Below are positions 36,510 to 47,205 of a stretch of 64,000 nucleotides of DNA, piece by piece (the first letter of the stretch is position 1; each line of letters begins with the position of its first letter). The stretch comes from Shewanella cutis. GTDB taxonomy: Bacteria > Pseudomonadota > Gammaproteobacteria > Enterobacterales > Shewanellaceae. The translations under genes and the position numbers were made by a program. The stretch lies in the NCBI RefSeq assembly GCF_022410515.1, contig NZ_JACSDI010000017.1, positions 1 through 64,000 of the forward strand, written 5' to 3'. Under the pieces are notes generated by a model. The model made no database searches. It was given only the letters and a program-made list of their open reading frames with translations, and had not been told where the DNA came from.

Positions 36510-38447
36510 ATGAAAAGGATTTTACCTTTGTTACTCATGTGGCTAAGCCTGCCACTGATTGCCCAAACCGTTCCACAGCTTCCTGTCGAGGCCTTTGCCA
36601 GCATTCCCGATGTGAGCTCTGTGCAATTATCTCCCGATGGTAAGAAAATTGCCTCTATCGTTCGGGTAGAGCAGCCCAAACTCAAAGGCACAGTTGTCAG
36701 CATTCTCAATTTAGAAACGGGCGCAAAAGACGTTGCAGTTCATACCGATAATCAAAAATTTGTCCTGTTATCATTACAATGGGCAAATGACACAACCTTG
36801 CTGATCAGCGCTAAGTTCCCGGCAAACCGTGACGGCACGCCTACAACCGAAACCCGTCTAGTTAAGTACGATTTAACCACTAGAAAAACCTCGAGTGTAC
36901 TTGCTCGTAGTGTTATCGAGCGACTTAGTTGGATCCCTCAACATCAAGGGCAAATTATCGATCTGATGCCTGATGACTCGGAACATATTCTGCTATCCCT
37001 TGATGGCATGGGCCAAAAAATGGGAGAAGACAGCGTACTCAAAGTCAATCTATCACAGGGGAAATCCTCCTATATTCAAAATGCTAAGCGTAATATCATC
37101 GGCTGGATTACCGACAGACAACATAAAGTCCGTATTTCCATCTATAACGATGATACTGAATACCGCATCTATGAGCAGCCCGAGCAAAAATCCGAGTCCC
37201 GTTTGCTCTGGAGCTTTAAAGCCTTCTCCGAAGACAGTATCTGGCCACTGGGCTTTGATGCCGACCCCAATATTTTGTACGTTCGCGCCTATCACAAGGG
37301 CTATGAAGCCATCTTTAAGGTGAATTTAACCGATCCTAAACTCACAAAGGAGCTGGTGTACGCCAACGAAGATACCGATGTTGAAGGCGATCTCATCTAT
37401 TCACAACTCAAGAAAAAAGTCATTGGGATCAGTGAGGGCGATGGCGAGGAGTATACCTTCTGGGATCCTGAATATGCGGGTCTACAAAATGGGCTGAAAG
37501 CGGTATTACCCAATGCCCACAACTACATCACTCAATTTAGCGCCAATGAACGCCGCTATATCGTCTACTCCACCAGCTCGACTCAGCCAGGCACCTACTA
37601 CTTTGGTGATCGGGATGAAAAGGCGCTATTTCCGATTGCCGAGAGATATAGCCAGCTCAGCACTGAACAACTCGCAGACACGCAATACTTAAGCTACGAA
37701 GCGCGGGATAAACTCAAAATCGATGCTTACCTGACTGTGCCTAAAGGCCTTGAGGCGAAAAACTTACCAACCATTATCTTCCCCCACGGCGGTCCCATTA
37801 GTTACGACAGTAATGACTTCGATTACTGGGCACAGTTTTTTGCTAACCGCGGCTACGCAGTATTCCGGATGAACTTTAGGGGCTCAGCCGGCTACGGCTA
37901 TGAGTTTATGAAAGCCGGCCTAAAAAGCTGGGGGCTCGAAATGCAAAACGATGTGGAAGATGGCACGCGTTACCTAATCAATCAAGGGATTAGCGATCCG
38001 CAACGTATCTGTATTGTCGGCGCGAGTTATGGTGGTTATGCAGCACTAATGGGCGCAGCAATGACACCCGAACTGTATCGCTGCGCAGTGAGTGTCGCAG
38101 GGGTAACGGACGTAGCTAACTTGGTTAAATCCAGTCGTCGATATACCAACTATGAGGTTGTTAAAGAACAGATTGGCAATGACTTTAGCGCCCTCTACGA
38201 ACGCTCGCCCATCAGCAAAGCCGATAAGATCACTATCCCAGTATTACTACTGCATGGTGACAAAGACAGAGTGGTCAAGGTACAACAAAGCCGTGAAATG
38301 TTTGACGAACTGAAATCCTTAAAGAAGAACGTCGAATATATTGAACTTGAAAATGGTGACCACAATTTAAGTAACAATGACCACAGGTTAACCACGTTCA
38401 AGGCGCTGGATAAGTTTTTAGCAGATAACCTAAAAACTCAGTTGTAG
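36510..38447 (+). CDS. S9 family (prolyl oligopeptidase-type) serine peptidase
   Basis: This 645-residue exported peptidase has a signal peptide (residues 1-18) and an N-terminal beta-propeller with WD40-like PD40 strands (SVQLSPDGKKIAS). A C-terminal alpha/beta hydrolase domain has the nucleophile Ser near residue 506 in GASYGGYAA, Asp near 583 in LLHGDKDRVV and His near 616 in NGDHNLS. Such acylaminoacyl or dipeptidyl peptidases trim peptides in the periplasm. It is a single gene ended by a bidirectional terminator. Confidence 0.93.
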   Translation: MKRILPLLLMWLSLPLIAQTVPQLPVEAFASIPDVSSVQLSPDGKKIASIVRVEQPKLKGTVVSILNLETGAKDVAVHTDNQKFVLLSLQWANDTTLLISAKFPANRDGTPTTETRLVKYDLTTRKTSSVLARSVIERLSWIPQHQGQIIDLMPDDSEHILLSLDGMGQKMGEDSVLKVNLSQGKSSYIQNAKRNIIGWITDRQHKVRISIYNDDTEYRIYEQPEQKSESRLLWSFKAFSEDSIWPLGFDADPNILYVRAYHKGYEAIFKVNLTDPKLTKELVYANEDTDVEGDLIYSQLKKKVIGISEGDGEEYTFWDPEYAGLQNGLKAVLPNAHNYITQFSANERRYIVYSTSSTQPGTYYFGDRDEKALFPIAERYSQLSTEQLADTQYLSYEARDKLKIDAYLTVPKGLEAKNLPTIIFPHGGPISYDSNDFDYWAQFFANRGYAVFRMNFRGSAGYGYEFMKAGLKSWGLEMQNDVEDGTRYLINQGISDPQRICIVGASYGGYAALMGAAMTPELYRCAVSVAGVTDVANLVKSSRRYTNYEVVKEQIGNDFSALYERSPISKADKITIPVLLLHGDKDRVVKVQQSREMFDELKSLKKNVEYIELENGDHNLSNNDHRLTTFKALDKFLADNLKTQL

Positions 38448-38463
38448 CATCAAAGCCAAATAT

Positions 38464-38492
38464 AAAAAACGCGACTCAAGGTCGCGTTTTTT
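38464..38492. terminator. bidirectional terminator between S9 peptidase and nfuA
   Basis: AAAAACGCGAC-TCAAG-GTCGCGTTTTTT forms a strong hairpin with A and T runs on its two sides, between convergent genes. Confidence 0.9.
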
Positions 38493-38512
38493 ATTTAGCT
38501 CAACTCAAAAGA

Positions 38513-39091
38513 TTAAGCGTAAGAGTGCTCACCGTGTTGGTGATCGGTTACGTCACGCACACCGGTTAATTCACCAGGGAACATATCTAACAATTGTTTT
38601 TCGATACCATCCTTTAAGGTGATATCCACTTGCGAACAACCGTTACAACCACCGCCAAACTGCAATACCGCAACACCTTCGCCAGTGATTTCAACCAACA
38701 TAATGTTACCGCCATGGCTAGCTAACTGTGGGTTGATTTCAGATTGGATCACGTATTCGATACGCTCCACTAACGGCGCATCACCCGCAACTTTACGCAT
38801 TTTCGCGTTTGGCGCTTTAAGAGTTAATTGCGAACCTAATTGATCGGTTACAAAGTCGATTGAGGCTTCTTCTAAGAAAGGCGCACTCTTTTCGTCTACC
38901 ATAGCGCTAAAACCATTGAATTCTAATTCAATATCGTCGCTTTCAACGGCATCAGGCGGGCAGTAAGACACGCCACACTCTGCTTGTGCGGTACCTGGAC
39001 TTATCACAAATACACGAATATGAGTGCCTTCAGGTTGATCTGCTAACAACTTTACAAAATGGGCTTGAGCCGCATCGGAAATCGTAATCAT
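38513..39091 (-). CDS. nfuA: Fe/S biogenesis protein NfuA
   Basis: NfuA carries and delivers 4Fe-4S clusters to target enzymes. The 192-residue protein has a degenerate A-type domain ([26 protein letters not shown]) and a C-terminal Nfu domain with the cluster motif [22 protein letters not shown]. It ends GEHSYA, much as E. coli NfuA does. I place the start at 39091 (GGAG nine bases upstream); the open frame to 39160 extends beyond the family N-terminus. Confidence 0.97.
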   Translation of the reverse strand: MITISDAAQAHFVKLLADQPEGTHIRVFVISPGTAQAECGVSYCPPDAVESDDIELEFNGFSAMVDEKSAPFLEEASIDFVTDQLGSQLTLKAPNAKMRKVAGDAPLVERIEYVIQSEINPQLASHGGNIMLVEITGEGVAVLQFGGGCNGCSQVDITLKDGIEKQLLDMFPGELTGVRDVTDHQHGEHSYA

Positions 39092-39290
39092 GGAAACCAG
39101 CTCCGTCAGGGGATACCTGAGTGTTTTAGTAAGAATTAGCCGTATGATACTCCTAGTCACTCACGCTTTGTAGTCCCCTTGGGCGCAAGTTTATGGATTT
39201 TTGCCATAGTGATCACGATTCAAGCCTTATTAAGCAATTTATAAATAACACTTAAACATCAGCATTATGCATGAGTAAACAAGCATTAAT

Positions 39291-39324
39291 AAAAAGAAAA
39301 GCGACTCAATTGAGTCGCTAAAAA
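39291..39324 (-). terminator. rho-independent terminator after urdA
   Basis: The perfect palindrome GCGACTCAATTGAGTCGC is followed on the minus strand by TTTTCTTTTT, 19 bases after the urdA stop. Confidence 0.85.
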
Positions 39325-39342
39325 GATCCGATAAAAGACAAA

Positions 39343-41154
<1,812 letters not shown>

Positions 41155-41175
41155 TTATTAAAATTTGACAACCCA

Positions 41176-41940
41176 TTAAAACTGATAACCAACAGATACA
41201 CCGTATTCAATCCCATCATTATATTGTGACCCCCAGCTATCATAATGAGTGACATATATTTTTGAAAAAACTGAATCAGTAAGGTTTGTTTGTAACGTTG
41301 TGATTATCTGATGGCCATAGCTGTCGTATGAAAATAATGCTTGATGCGCTTTATCCCTATCAATTTGCGCCTCATAATTCAAACTTAAACTATTTTTAAA
41401 CCCTAGCAACTCAAATGGATATTTTGCATTTAAAACTACTGCATAACCTGACAGGTCGTTAAATTTTTCTGATGTGGGGGAAAAGCTACCAATGGTATAA
41501 TTTAAACCAACCCCATAGTTGAGTGATAGCTTTTGAATTTTTGCATTATGGGTAACACCTAAATAAAGATTATCTTCAACTAGCGTTTCACTCGCAGAGA
41601 TAAAGTTCTGAGTCCAAAAGTTGAACTGCGATTCTCCGAGCTTATTTTCAAGTATCAATAATGATTTAATGGTAGTTTTACCATCAAGATGTTTCTGGTT
41701 TTCTGCGATTTCAGCCGGGTTTTCGAGCTTAAGATTAGCAAAATAAGTCCCCCAGTCAGCAATTCCCAAATGATTCAACTTAATAAAAGGTTGATTAAAA
41801 ACACCTGGGTTATCATTTTTTGTGTCACTGGTATAAAACTTATAACCTAAATCCACGCTCGTTTTATTCACATCAGCACATACTGAACCACTAAAAACAA
41901 TTGCACCGACTAAAATAGATGCTACACTTTTTTTACACAT
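41176..41940 (-). CDS. outer-membrane beta-barrel protein, OmpK/Tsx-like
   Basis: This is a 254-residue protein with a signal peptide (cleavage near VCA-DV). About a dozen amphipathic strands alternate in polarity and it ends with aromatic YGVSVGYQF, typical of a BamA-recognised barrel. Size and the FWTQNFISASE and YDSWGSQYNDG patterns recall the OmpK/Tsx nucleoside-channel family. AGGGGATCT precedes ATG 41940; the open frame to 42054 is not used. It lies 84 bases upstream of urdA on the same strand, so a role as a substrate channel is inferred. Confidence 0.65.
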   Translation of the reverse strand: MCKKSVASILVGAIVFSGSVCADVNKTSVDLGYKFYTSDTKNDNPGVFNQPFIKLNHLGIADWGTYFANLKLENPAEIAENQKHLDGKTTIKSLLILENKLGESQFNFWTQNFISASETLVEDNLYLGVTHNAKIQKLSLNYGVGLNYTIGSFSPTSEKFNDLSGYAVVLNAKYPFELLGFKNSLSLNYEAQIDRDKAHQALFSYDSYGHQIITTLQTNLTDSVFSKIYVTHYDSWGSQYNDGIEYGVSVGYQF

Positions 41941-41968
41941 AGATCCCCTCTCAACCATGTATTCTAGG

Positions 41969-41986
41969 AAGTATTTTAAAATACTT
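41969..41986. promoter_or_regulatory. 18-bp perfect palindrome upstream of the OMP-urdA genes
   Basis: AAGTATTTTAAAATACTT is an exact self-complement, 29 bases before the outer-membrane protein start. It is followed by no T-run, so an operator is more likely than a terminator. The binding protein is unknown; the upstream LuxR-type or OmpR-type regulators are candidates. Confidence 0.5.
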
Positions 41987-41997
41987 ATCGACCAGTA

Positions 41998-42016
41998 AAC
42001 GTTATATAATAACGTT
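41998..42016. promoter_or_regulatory. second inverted repeat upstream of the OMP-urdA genes
   Basis: AACGTTAT-ATA-ATAACGTT has perfect 8-bp arms around three bases. Its centre is about 29.5 bases from the centre of the neighbouring palindrome, close to three helical turns. It is probably an operator for one of the regulators encoded just upstream. Confidence 0.5.
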
Positions 42017-42114
42017 ACTACGAATATCATGATGACTATGTGATCTAAGCCCAACGGCGCTTTTGCATTTTAAAAGTGTGTGGTTTAATGCAGTAAATTT
42101 ATCGTTTCCATTAT

Positions 42115-43365
42115 TTAGCCGTTAGATATTTCTAACCTGGCGGAAAATAAATTATTTTCAGATGAGCTAGTAAAAATCCAACCCAATTGATTTGCGAGAC
42201 GTTTCACCAGTAAAAGTCCTAAACCAAATCCATGCCGGCCATTACTATTGTAAAAATTAGTTATTTCTATACAACAAGCATCTTGAGTAATGCGAATATC
42301 CCGCCCTCCATGCTCAATACTATTCCTTAATAAATTGCTTAATATTATTTTTAGTGGATGAAGCTGAACGGGCAAACAAGTATCGTCAGAAAATAATTGA
42401 ATTTTTTGCTCATGACCATGAACCCGTTGCTGCTCCTCAATAATACTGGCAAGCAAAGGCGATAACGCGACATTTTCCTTTTCTAAGCTGGAACACTCTT
42501 TATTGGTCAACCACAGCAAGGTTTCGATGAGTGACTTCATTTGATTGGTCGCTTGGGAAGCATACAGCGTTGCCCCTGTAAGCTCACCTTGTTGTAATGC
42601 GAGGATTTCGAATGAAGATTGGCATATGGCGACTGGCGTTCTTAACTCATGGCTAGCAAAGCGTAAAAAATTGAGTTCGCGCTGCTGGGCCTCTTGAAGC
42701 TGTAAAATCGAGTTATCTAAAGCATCAACAATAGCTTTTAATTCAGCATACTGTTGTTGCGGCAAACTCAGTTTGCCTCCGGCTTCCCAGTCATGCTGCT
42801 TAATCGCATGGCTAATTTGATGCACAGGCGTAATCACTTTGCTTTGCATATAAAACGCTAAGCTCGCACTGGCACAAAAGGTGATCAAGACAAGCAGCAA
42901 AATGGCCGTCATATTTTTAGGGGCAAAGTGCAAATCATGGGTAACACTAAACTGCAGCCAAACGTAAAGCGGCTGGCCAGTTTGGGTGTAGTACACACTT
43001 AGCGCGTTAACAATGGGACCTTCTGCATGCTCGTAGCGAATTTTGCTCGCATCTGTTAAGACTTCATTGTTATTTAACTTACGAATTTGCGGCGGAATAT
43101 CTCGCCAATGAGGATAGACGGTTAAGTTATCGGTTTTTAGAATCGGCTGCTGTAATGGTTGCTGAGTTGGCTGTGCCACCTTCAGTAATGCTTCGGCTGC
43201 TTGCCCTGCATTATGCATTGTGACTTCATGCATAGAAATCATACCTGCACACATCATGCAAAGCGGGATAAAACTATTCACGCCTAAGGTTATTAAAAGA
43301 AAAATAACTCCCCACACTTGATAGCTACGCTTAAGGCTAAATTTAGGCGCTTGCATTGATTTCAT
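42115..43365 (-). CDS. sensor histidine kinase of the urdA region
   Basis: This 416-residue kinase has two membrane helices (near residues 17-40 and 152-170), a periplasmic sensor of about 110 residues and a linker like HAMP. The phosphoacceptor is His239 in LRFASHELRTP and the N box is LSNLLRNSIEHG. The usual DxGxG G1 box is missing: the strand reads CCIEITNFYNSNG and then GFGLGLLLVKRL. The frame overlaps the response regulator by 23 bases. The ATG at 43356 is better spaced from AGGG than the one at 43365. It resembles the kinase at 59008-60300. Confidence 0.88.
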   Translation of the reverse strand: MKSMQAPKFSLKRSYQVWGVIFLLITLGVNSFIPLCMMCAGMISMHEVTMHNAGQAAEALLKVAQPTQQPLQQPILKTDNLTVYPHWRDIPPQIRKLNNNEVLTDASKIRYEHAEGPIVNALSVYYTQTGQPLYVWLQFSVTHDLHFAPKNMTAILLLVLITFCASASLAFYMQSKVITPVHQISHAIKQHDWEAGGKLSLPQQQYAELKAIVDALDNSILQLQEAQQRELNFLRFASHELRTPVAICQSSFEILALQQGELTGATLYASQATNQMKSLIETLLWLTNKECSSLEKENVALSPLLASIIEEQQRVHGHEQKIQLFSDDTCLPVQLHPLKIILSNLLRNSIEHGGRDIRITQDACCIEITNFYNSNGRHGFGLGLLLVKRLANQLGWIFTSSSENNLFSARLEISNG

Positions 43366-44020
43366 CCCTAAGGCTTAAGCCAACGCCACGAATTGTATGT
43401 AATATTTGCCGCTCAAACGGGCGATCGATCACTCGGCGCAAAAGATGAATATGGCTGCGCAAGCTGTCACTATCTGGTGCACAGTCGGGCCAAAGCATTC
43501 GCTCAATCTCTTCTCTAGTCACGGTTTCTGGACTACGACGCGCTAATAAAGCCAGGATCTGCCATCCGGTTTTAGACAAAACCAGCAGTTGCCCTTGCCG
43601 ATACACCATGTGGTTTGCAAAATCGATTTCTAGGTCGCCAATAGTCAATCTTTGGGGCGCGGGACGGCGCTGGGCGACCACCTTCAGCCGCGCGACCAGC
43701 TCCTCCATCGCAAAGGGTTTTATTAAATAATCGTCCGCACCCACAGAAAACCCACTCAAGCGATCATTCAGACTACTACGTGCAGTTAACATGATTACTG
43801 GTGAGGTAATGCACTGTGCTTTCCAGCGTTCACACGCTTCAATCCCATCCCCATCCGGCAAATTTAGATCGAGAATAATAGCGTCAAATTGCTGCTGGCT
43901 AATGAGCATATCTGCTTGCGCTAGGTTGAACGCGTAATCGCACTCTATGCCACTCAATTCAAGATATTGAATGATGTTGTTAGAGAGCAGCCGGTTGTCT
44001 TCAACCAGTAATACCAACAT
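43343..44020 (-). CDS. OmpR-family response regulator of the urdA region
   Basis: This is a 225-residue two-domain regulator. The receiver has the acidic pair in VEDN, phosphoacceptor Asp51 (ILDLNLPDGDG), Thr79 and Lys101 (YLIKPF). The C-terminal winged helix spans about residues 125-220 (LSKTGWQILALLARRSPETVTREEIERMLW, RSHIHLLRRVID, IRGVGLSL). It starts two bases after the LuxR-type gene and overlaps the kinase gene, so the three form one operon. It is closely related to the regulator at 58368. Confidence 0.93.
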   Translation of the reverse strand: MLVLLVEDNRLLSNNIIQYLELSGIECDYAFNLAQADMLISQQQFDAIILDLNLPDGDGIEACERWKAQCITSPVIMLTARSSLNDRLSGFSVGADDYLIKPFAMEELVARLKVVAQRRPAPQRLTIGDLEIDFANHMVYRQGQLLVLSKTGWQILALLARRSPETVTREEIERMLWPDCAPDSDSLRSHIHLLRRVIDRPFERQILHTIRGVGLSLRDEINASA

Positions 44021-44022
44021 AT

Positions 44023-44769
44023 TTAGATCAACTCATATTGATGGGCGAGATGAATTAAGTTTGCTCGATTCGTCGCCCCAAACTTCCTACGCATTGATTC
44101 CATATGGTATTCAACTCCCCTAATGCTTATCGGGAGCTGGGTTGAAATTTCGTCATTCTGCAGGCCGTTTGCGACCATAACTAAGATATCCCTCGCATTA
44201 TCTTTCAGTAGAGAACTTTGAAGAAATGGATTAAACAATGACTTATTACATTCAAATAGCTTGTTTTGGGCATCCTTTAAGGTCGTGCTCAAATCCGTTA
44301 ATTGGATGTCCGAATCATCCAAATGACTCAGCAGAATAAAGCGACCCGCCCAATGTCGATTGCTATGGCATGCAACGGGCCAACTTAATACGGTTTGAAT
44401 GTGGTGTTTATTAAAAAGTCGGCGGGCCTTGTCACTTTTCTCACACGATAAGCGATACATATAAGATTTTGATGTATCTAACGAAAAACCAAAATTAAAA
44501 TCACTAGCGGCAATCTGACTTAAATAAAAACGCTGCAATTGGGCAACTTTAGGGGATGAAGCTACGCTGGCAGTGGGTTTACGCAGCGAGGTTTGCGAGA
44601 ACAAATTGGTTTCTTTTGGAAAGTGATAGTTTTCATACGCACAATGTGCGACCCCTTGAAACCAGAATCCACTAAAACCGTGCGGTTTCAAAGCAGTACT
44701 TATCGCCTGAATAACGTCTTGTAATGTCGATGCCATATTGGCATTTGATAGCGCCCGTTTAGCGTCCAT
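44023..44769 (-). CDS. LuxR-type transcriptional regulator with autoinducer-domain-like N-terminus
   Basis: This 248-residue protein has an N-terminal sensory domain (residues 5-170) with a W/Y-rich pattern (GFSGFWFQG, VLSWPVACHSNRHWAGRFILLSHL) like autoinducer-binding domains. A C-terminal GerE helix-turn-helix follows (ILVMVANGLQNDEISTQLPISIRGVEYHMESMRRKF, then NRANLIHLA). The start at 44769 follows a run of six G; the frame to 44859 is hydrophobic and unsupported. It leads an operon with the response regulator and kinase upstream of the urdA genes. Its ligand is unknown; urocanate is a hypothesis, not seen in the sequence. Confidence 0.8.
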   Translation of the reverse strand: MDAKRALSNANMASTLQDVIQAISTALKPHGFSGFWFQGVAHCAYENYHFPKETNLFSQTSLRKPTASVASSPKVAQLQRFYLSQIAASDFNFGFSLDTSKSYMYRLSCEKSDKARRLFNKHHIQTVLSWPVACHSNRHWAGRFILLSHLDDSDIQLTDLSTTLKDAQNKLFECNKSLFNPFLQSSLLKDNARDILVMVANGLQNDEISTQLPISIRGVEYHMESMRRKFGATNRANLIHLAHQYELI

Positions 44770-44940
44770 AAATACCCCCCAACAAAATATAATTAGAAGG
44801 TATCCCAATACAAGTAATAAACAAAATCTATAGATACATATACTTACATTTGATCGCAAAATTAAAAGTTATTTTTTATTTCCCATATTTTTGACATAGT
44901 TTTGACGTTCGTAACGCTACACTGCAACGATCTTTGTTAA

Positions 44941-45729
44941 CTATAAGTCCGTTATCTCCAACAAGCCTGGCGCTTCGGCTCGTGCAAGGCACCATATTTG
45001 AACATGCACATATCGCGCTTCGAATAACTGGGCGATCTCCGCAACCGTCGTGCCTGTCGTCACCACATCATCCACCAATGCAATGCGTTGATAGGCAAAA
45101 TCGGCATTTAACTCAAAGGCATCCTGTAGATTTCGTCGCCGCTGTACGCCGTTTAATCCAGCCTGTGGGCGCGTATCTTGCCGCCGCGTTAATCCTTGGT
45201 CAACTAAGGGCAACTGTAAGCGTTGCGATAACTCATGGGCGATGAGCCATGCTTGATTAAATCCCCGTTGCCGCAATCGGTTGGAGTGTAATGGGACTGG
45301 TACTATCACCTGCGGTAGAGTGATTAATCCTTGCTGTTCAAGCTGACCAATGCGCGCCACTAAGGCTTGGCACAATATGGGTAAGGCGGCAAGTTGTCCC
45401 TGATATTTAATAGCGGCTATCCAAGGGCCAAAGCCTTGATGATAGCTACAGGGCGCAATGACTTTTCGCGGCTGATGCTTTTGGCATTCACCGCAATACT
45501 CGAGTTCAAGCTGGATCGATTTGCCACAACCTAAACAGATTGGGCTATGGTAAAGCCCAGTTTGTAAGCACACATGGCAAAATCCCGCTTCCGTTGAATT
45601 TAGGGATTGGTGGCACAGTAAGCAGCGGTTAGGTAAACTGCCCGCCAAGCAACGATGACCCCAATGTAAAACTAAGCGTAATAACTGCGCCCTATGTTGC
45701 GACCAAATCCATTTGCTATCGCTCGACAT
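44941..45729 (-). CDS. ComF family phosphoribosyltransferase-like protein
   Basis: The 262-residue protein has an N-terminal double zinc-ribbon (CLLCHQSLN, CHVCL, CLGCGKSI, CGECQ). The PRTase-like domain has the PRPP loop IALVDDVVTTGTTVAEIA and PLHSNRLRQRGFNQAWLIA. ComF-type proteins (GntX in E. coli) are linked to DNA uptake and use. It is divergent from bioH with 25 bases between starts, as in E. coli where gntX follows bioH. Confidence 0.9.
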   Translation of the reverse strand: MSSDSKWIWSQHRAQLLRLVLHWGHRCLAGSLPNRCLLCHQSLNSTEAGFCHVCLQTGLYHSPICLGCGKSIQLELEYCGECQKHQPRKVIAPCSYHQGFGPWIAAIKYQGQLAALPILCQALVARIGQLEQQGLITLPQVIVPVPLHSNRLRQRGFNQAWLIAHELSQRLQLPLVDQGLTRRQDTRPQAGLNGVQRRRNLQDAFELNADFAYQRIALVDDVVTTGTTVAEIAQLFEARYVHVQIWCLARAEAPGLLEITDL

Positions 45730-45754
45730 ACAACATCCTATTTGAGGTATTTTT

Positions 45755-46546
45755 GTGAACGCTACAACGTCTGCTCATCATCCACTGCATATCGAAACCA
45801 TTGGCCAAGGGCCAGATCTGGTGATGATCCACGGTTGGGGAGTTAATAGCGCCGTATTTACGCCGCTGCATGAGCAACTGTCTGAGTATAGAGTGCACTA
45901 TGTCGATCTGCCGGGCTTTGGCTTAAGCCTGCCGATAAAGGGCGATTTATCCTCGTGGGTCGATGCGTTAATCAATCGCTTACCCGCCAATGCGATTTGG
46001 GCTGGCTGGTCGCTGGGTGGGTTAGTCGCTACCCAAGCTGCCATAAGCTATCCCTCCCATGTCCGAGGATTAGTTACTATCGCCTCTTCCCCCTGTTTTA
46101 TGGCAAGGGAAGCTGAAGCGTGGCCCGGTATTCCGCCGCAGGTGCTCAGTATGTTTGGCGAGCAACTTGGGCAAAACTTACCTAAAACCATTGAGCGTTT
46201 CTTAGCGATTCAAGCTATGGGAAGTGAAACCGCCAAAGAAGATATCAAGCAGCTGCGGGATTTAGTCTTGGCGCGCCCGCTACCCGATGCTGCGGCATTA
46301 ACTCAAGGCCTTGATATGCTGAATCAAATTGATCTCAGAGCGCAGCTATCGAGCATCAGTCAACCTTGGCTACGGATCTGGGGCAGGCTTGATGGACTCG
46401 TGCCCAAACGCGTGCAACCTCAAATGCCAACGGCAAGCCACATCACCGATGTGATGCTCGCCAAAGCCTCCCACGCGCCATTTGTGTCCCATAGGCAAGA
46501 ATTCTTACAGGCACTCCTACCTTGGCTGGCACAATTCAAGGACTAA
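45755..46546 (+). CDS. bioH: pimeloyl-[acyl-carrier protein] methyl ester esterase BioH
   Basis: BioH frees pimeloyl-ACP from its methyl ester, ending the first stage of biotin synthesis. This alpha/beta hydrolase of 263 residues has the oxyanion motif MIHGWGVNS, nucleophile Ser in AGWSLGGLVA, Asp in WGRLDGLVP and His in ASHAPFVSH. The start is a GTG at 45755 with GAGG seven bases upstream; no in-frame ATG is better. Biotin regulation was not seen. Confidence 0.95.
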   Translation: MNATTSAHHPLHIETIGQGPDLVMIHGWGVNSAVFTPLHEQLSEYRVHYVDLPGFGLSLPIKGDLSSWVDALINRLPANAIWAGWSLGGLVATQAAISYPSHVRGLVTIASSPCFMAREAEAWPGIPPQVLSMFGEQLGQNLPKTIERFLAIQAMGSETAKEDIKQLRDLVLARPLPDAAALTQGLDMLNQIDLRAQLSSISQPWLRIWGRLDGLVPKRVQPQMPTASHITDVMLAKASHAPFVSHRQEFLQALLPWLAQFKD

Positions 46547-46607
46547 TGCTTTATCTTCGTGCAATAAATGGCTAGTATTTAACCATTGAGGCGACGAGGA
46601 ATTCTCC

Positions 46608-47156
46608 ATGCTGCTTGTCAGTAACTACCCCCAAGTTCCGCTAGCGACCACCAATGTCGCGACGGACTCGGCTCGGGTCGACAATCAGCTAAAACCAGTG
46701 GTAATCCCACCTCAGGCTGCGACTAAAGGCCATGAAGAACGCGCCTTTAACCCGCAAAATGAACGTACCGCCGACCAAGCTCAGCAACAGGCTCGATTAC
46801 TTGAGTACAGTCAGCAGCAAGTTCAACAAAAACAGCAGCAACAGCAATCCTCTCAGCAACAGAGCCAGCAACAGCAGGAAAAGCAAGCTCCTATTGTTGC
46901 CGCCGATCGCGCGCTTCCCAAGACATTAAAAGTGCCTGTACGCGGCCCAGCCGCGCTGCAACGTAAGGATATTCGCCTCAAAGTCGGCCAACATAATCCT
47001 AGACCAGCCAATACCAATGCAAAAACCACCACGGCTCGCCAACCTATTCAAGGCGAGTCTCCTCATTTTTATCAACAAGTTGGCCAGCGTATTGGCCAAT
47101 ATTATACGCAGCAGACGCAGCCAGAGGCTGAGCCTGCCATGTCGGCGTGGATTTAA
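46608..47156 (+). CDS. Gln-rich hypothetical protein
   Basis: This is an 182-residue protein without a signal peptide or known domain. The middle (residues 58-92) is almost pure Gln (QQQARLLEYSQQQVQQKQ and onwards) with coiled-coil potential. The ends are ordered-looking and polar, with YPQVPLATTNVATDSARVDNQ at the start and PHFYQQVGQRIGQYY near the end. CGAGGAA lies before the ATG. It sits between bioH and a terminator. Function is unknown. Confidence 0.7.
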   Translation: MLLVSNYPQVPLATTNVATDSARVDNQLKPVVIPPQAATKGHEERAFNPQNERTADQAQQQARLLEYSQQQVQQKQQQQQSSQQQSQQQQEKQAPIVAADRALPKTLKVPVRGPAALQRKDIRLKVGQHNPRPANTNAKTTTARQPIQGESPHFYQQVGQRIGQYYTQQTQPEAEPAMSAWI

Positions 47157-47169
47157 TGGATTTTAGAAA

Positions 47170-47199
47170 TAAAAATGCCGCTAATCAGCGGCATTTTTT
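47170..47199. terminator. bidirectional terminator
   Basis: AAAAATGCCGCT-AATC-AGCGGCATTTTT is a strong hairpin between the Gln-rich gene and the convergent sulfatase gene. Confidence 0.92.
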
Positions 47200-47205
47200 A
47201 TTCGA

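Noticed and set aside
44934-45245. 103-codon plus-strand frame opposite comF
   Set aside because: Shadow of comF; no domain or ribosome site.
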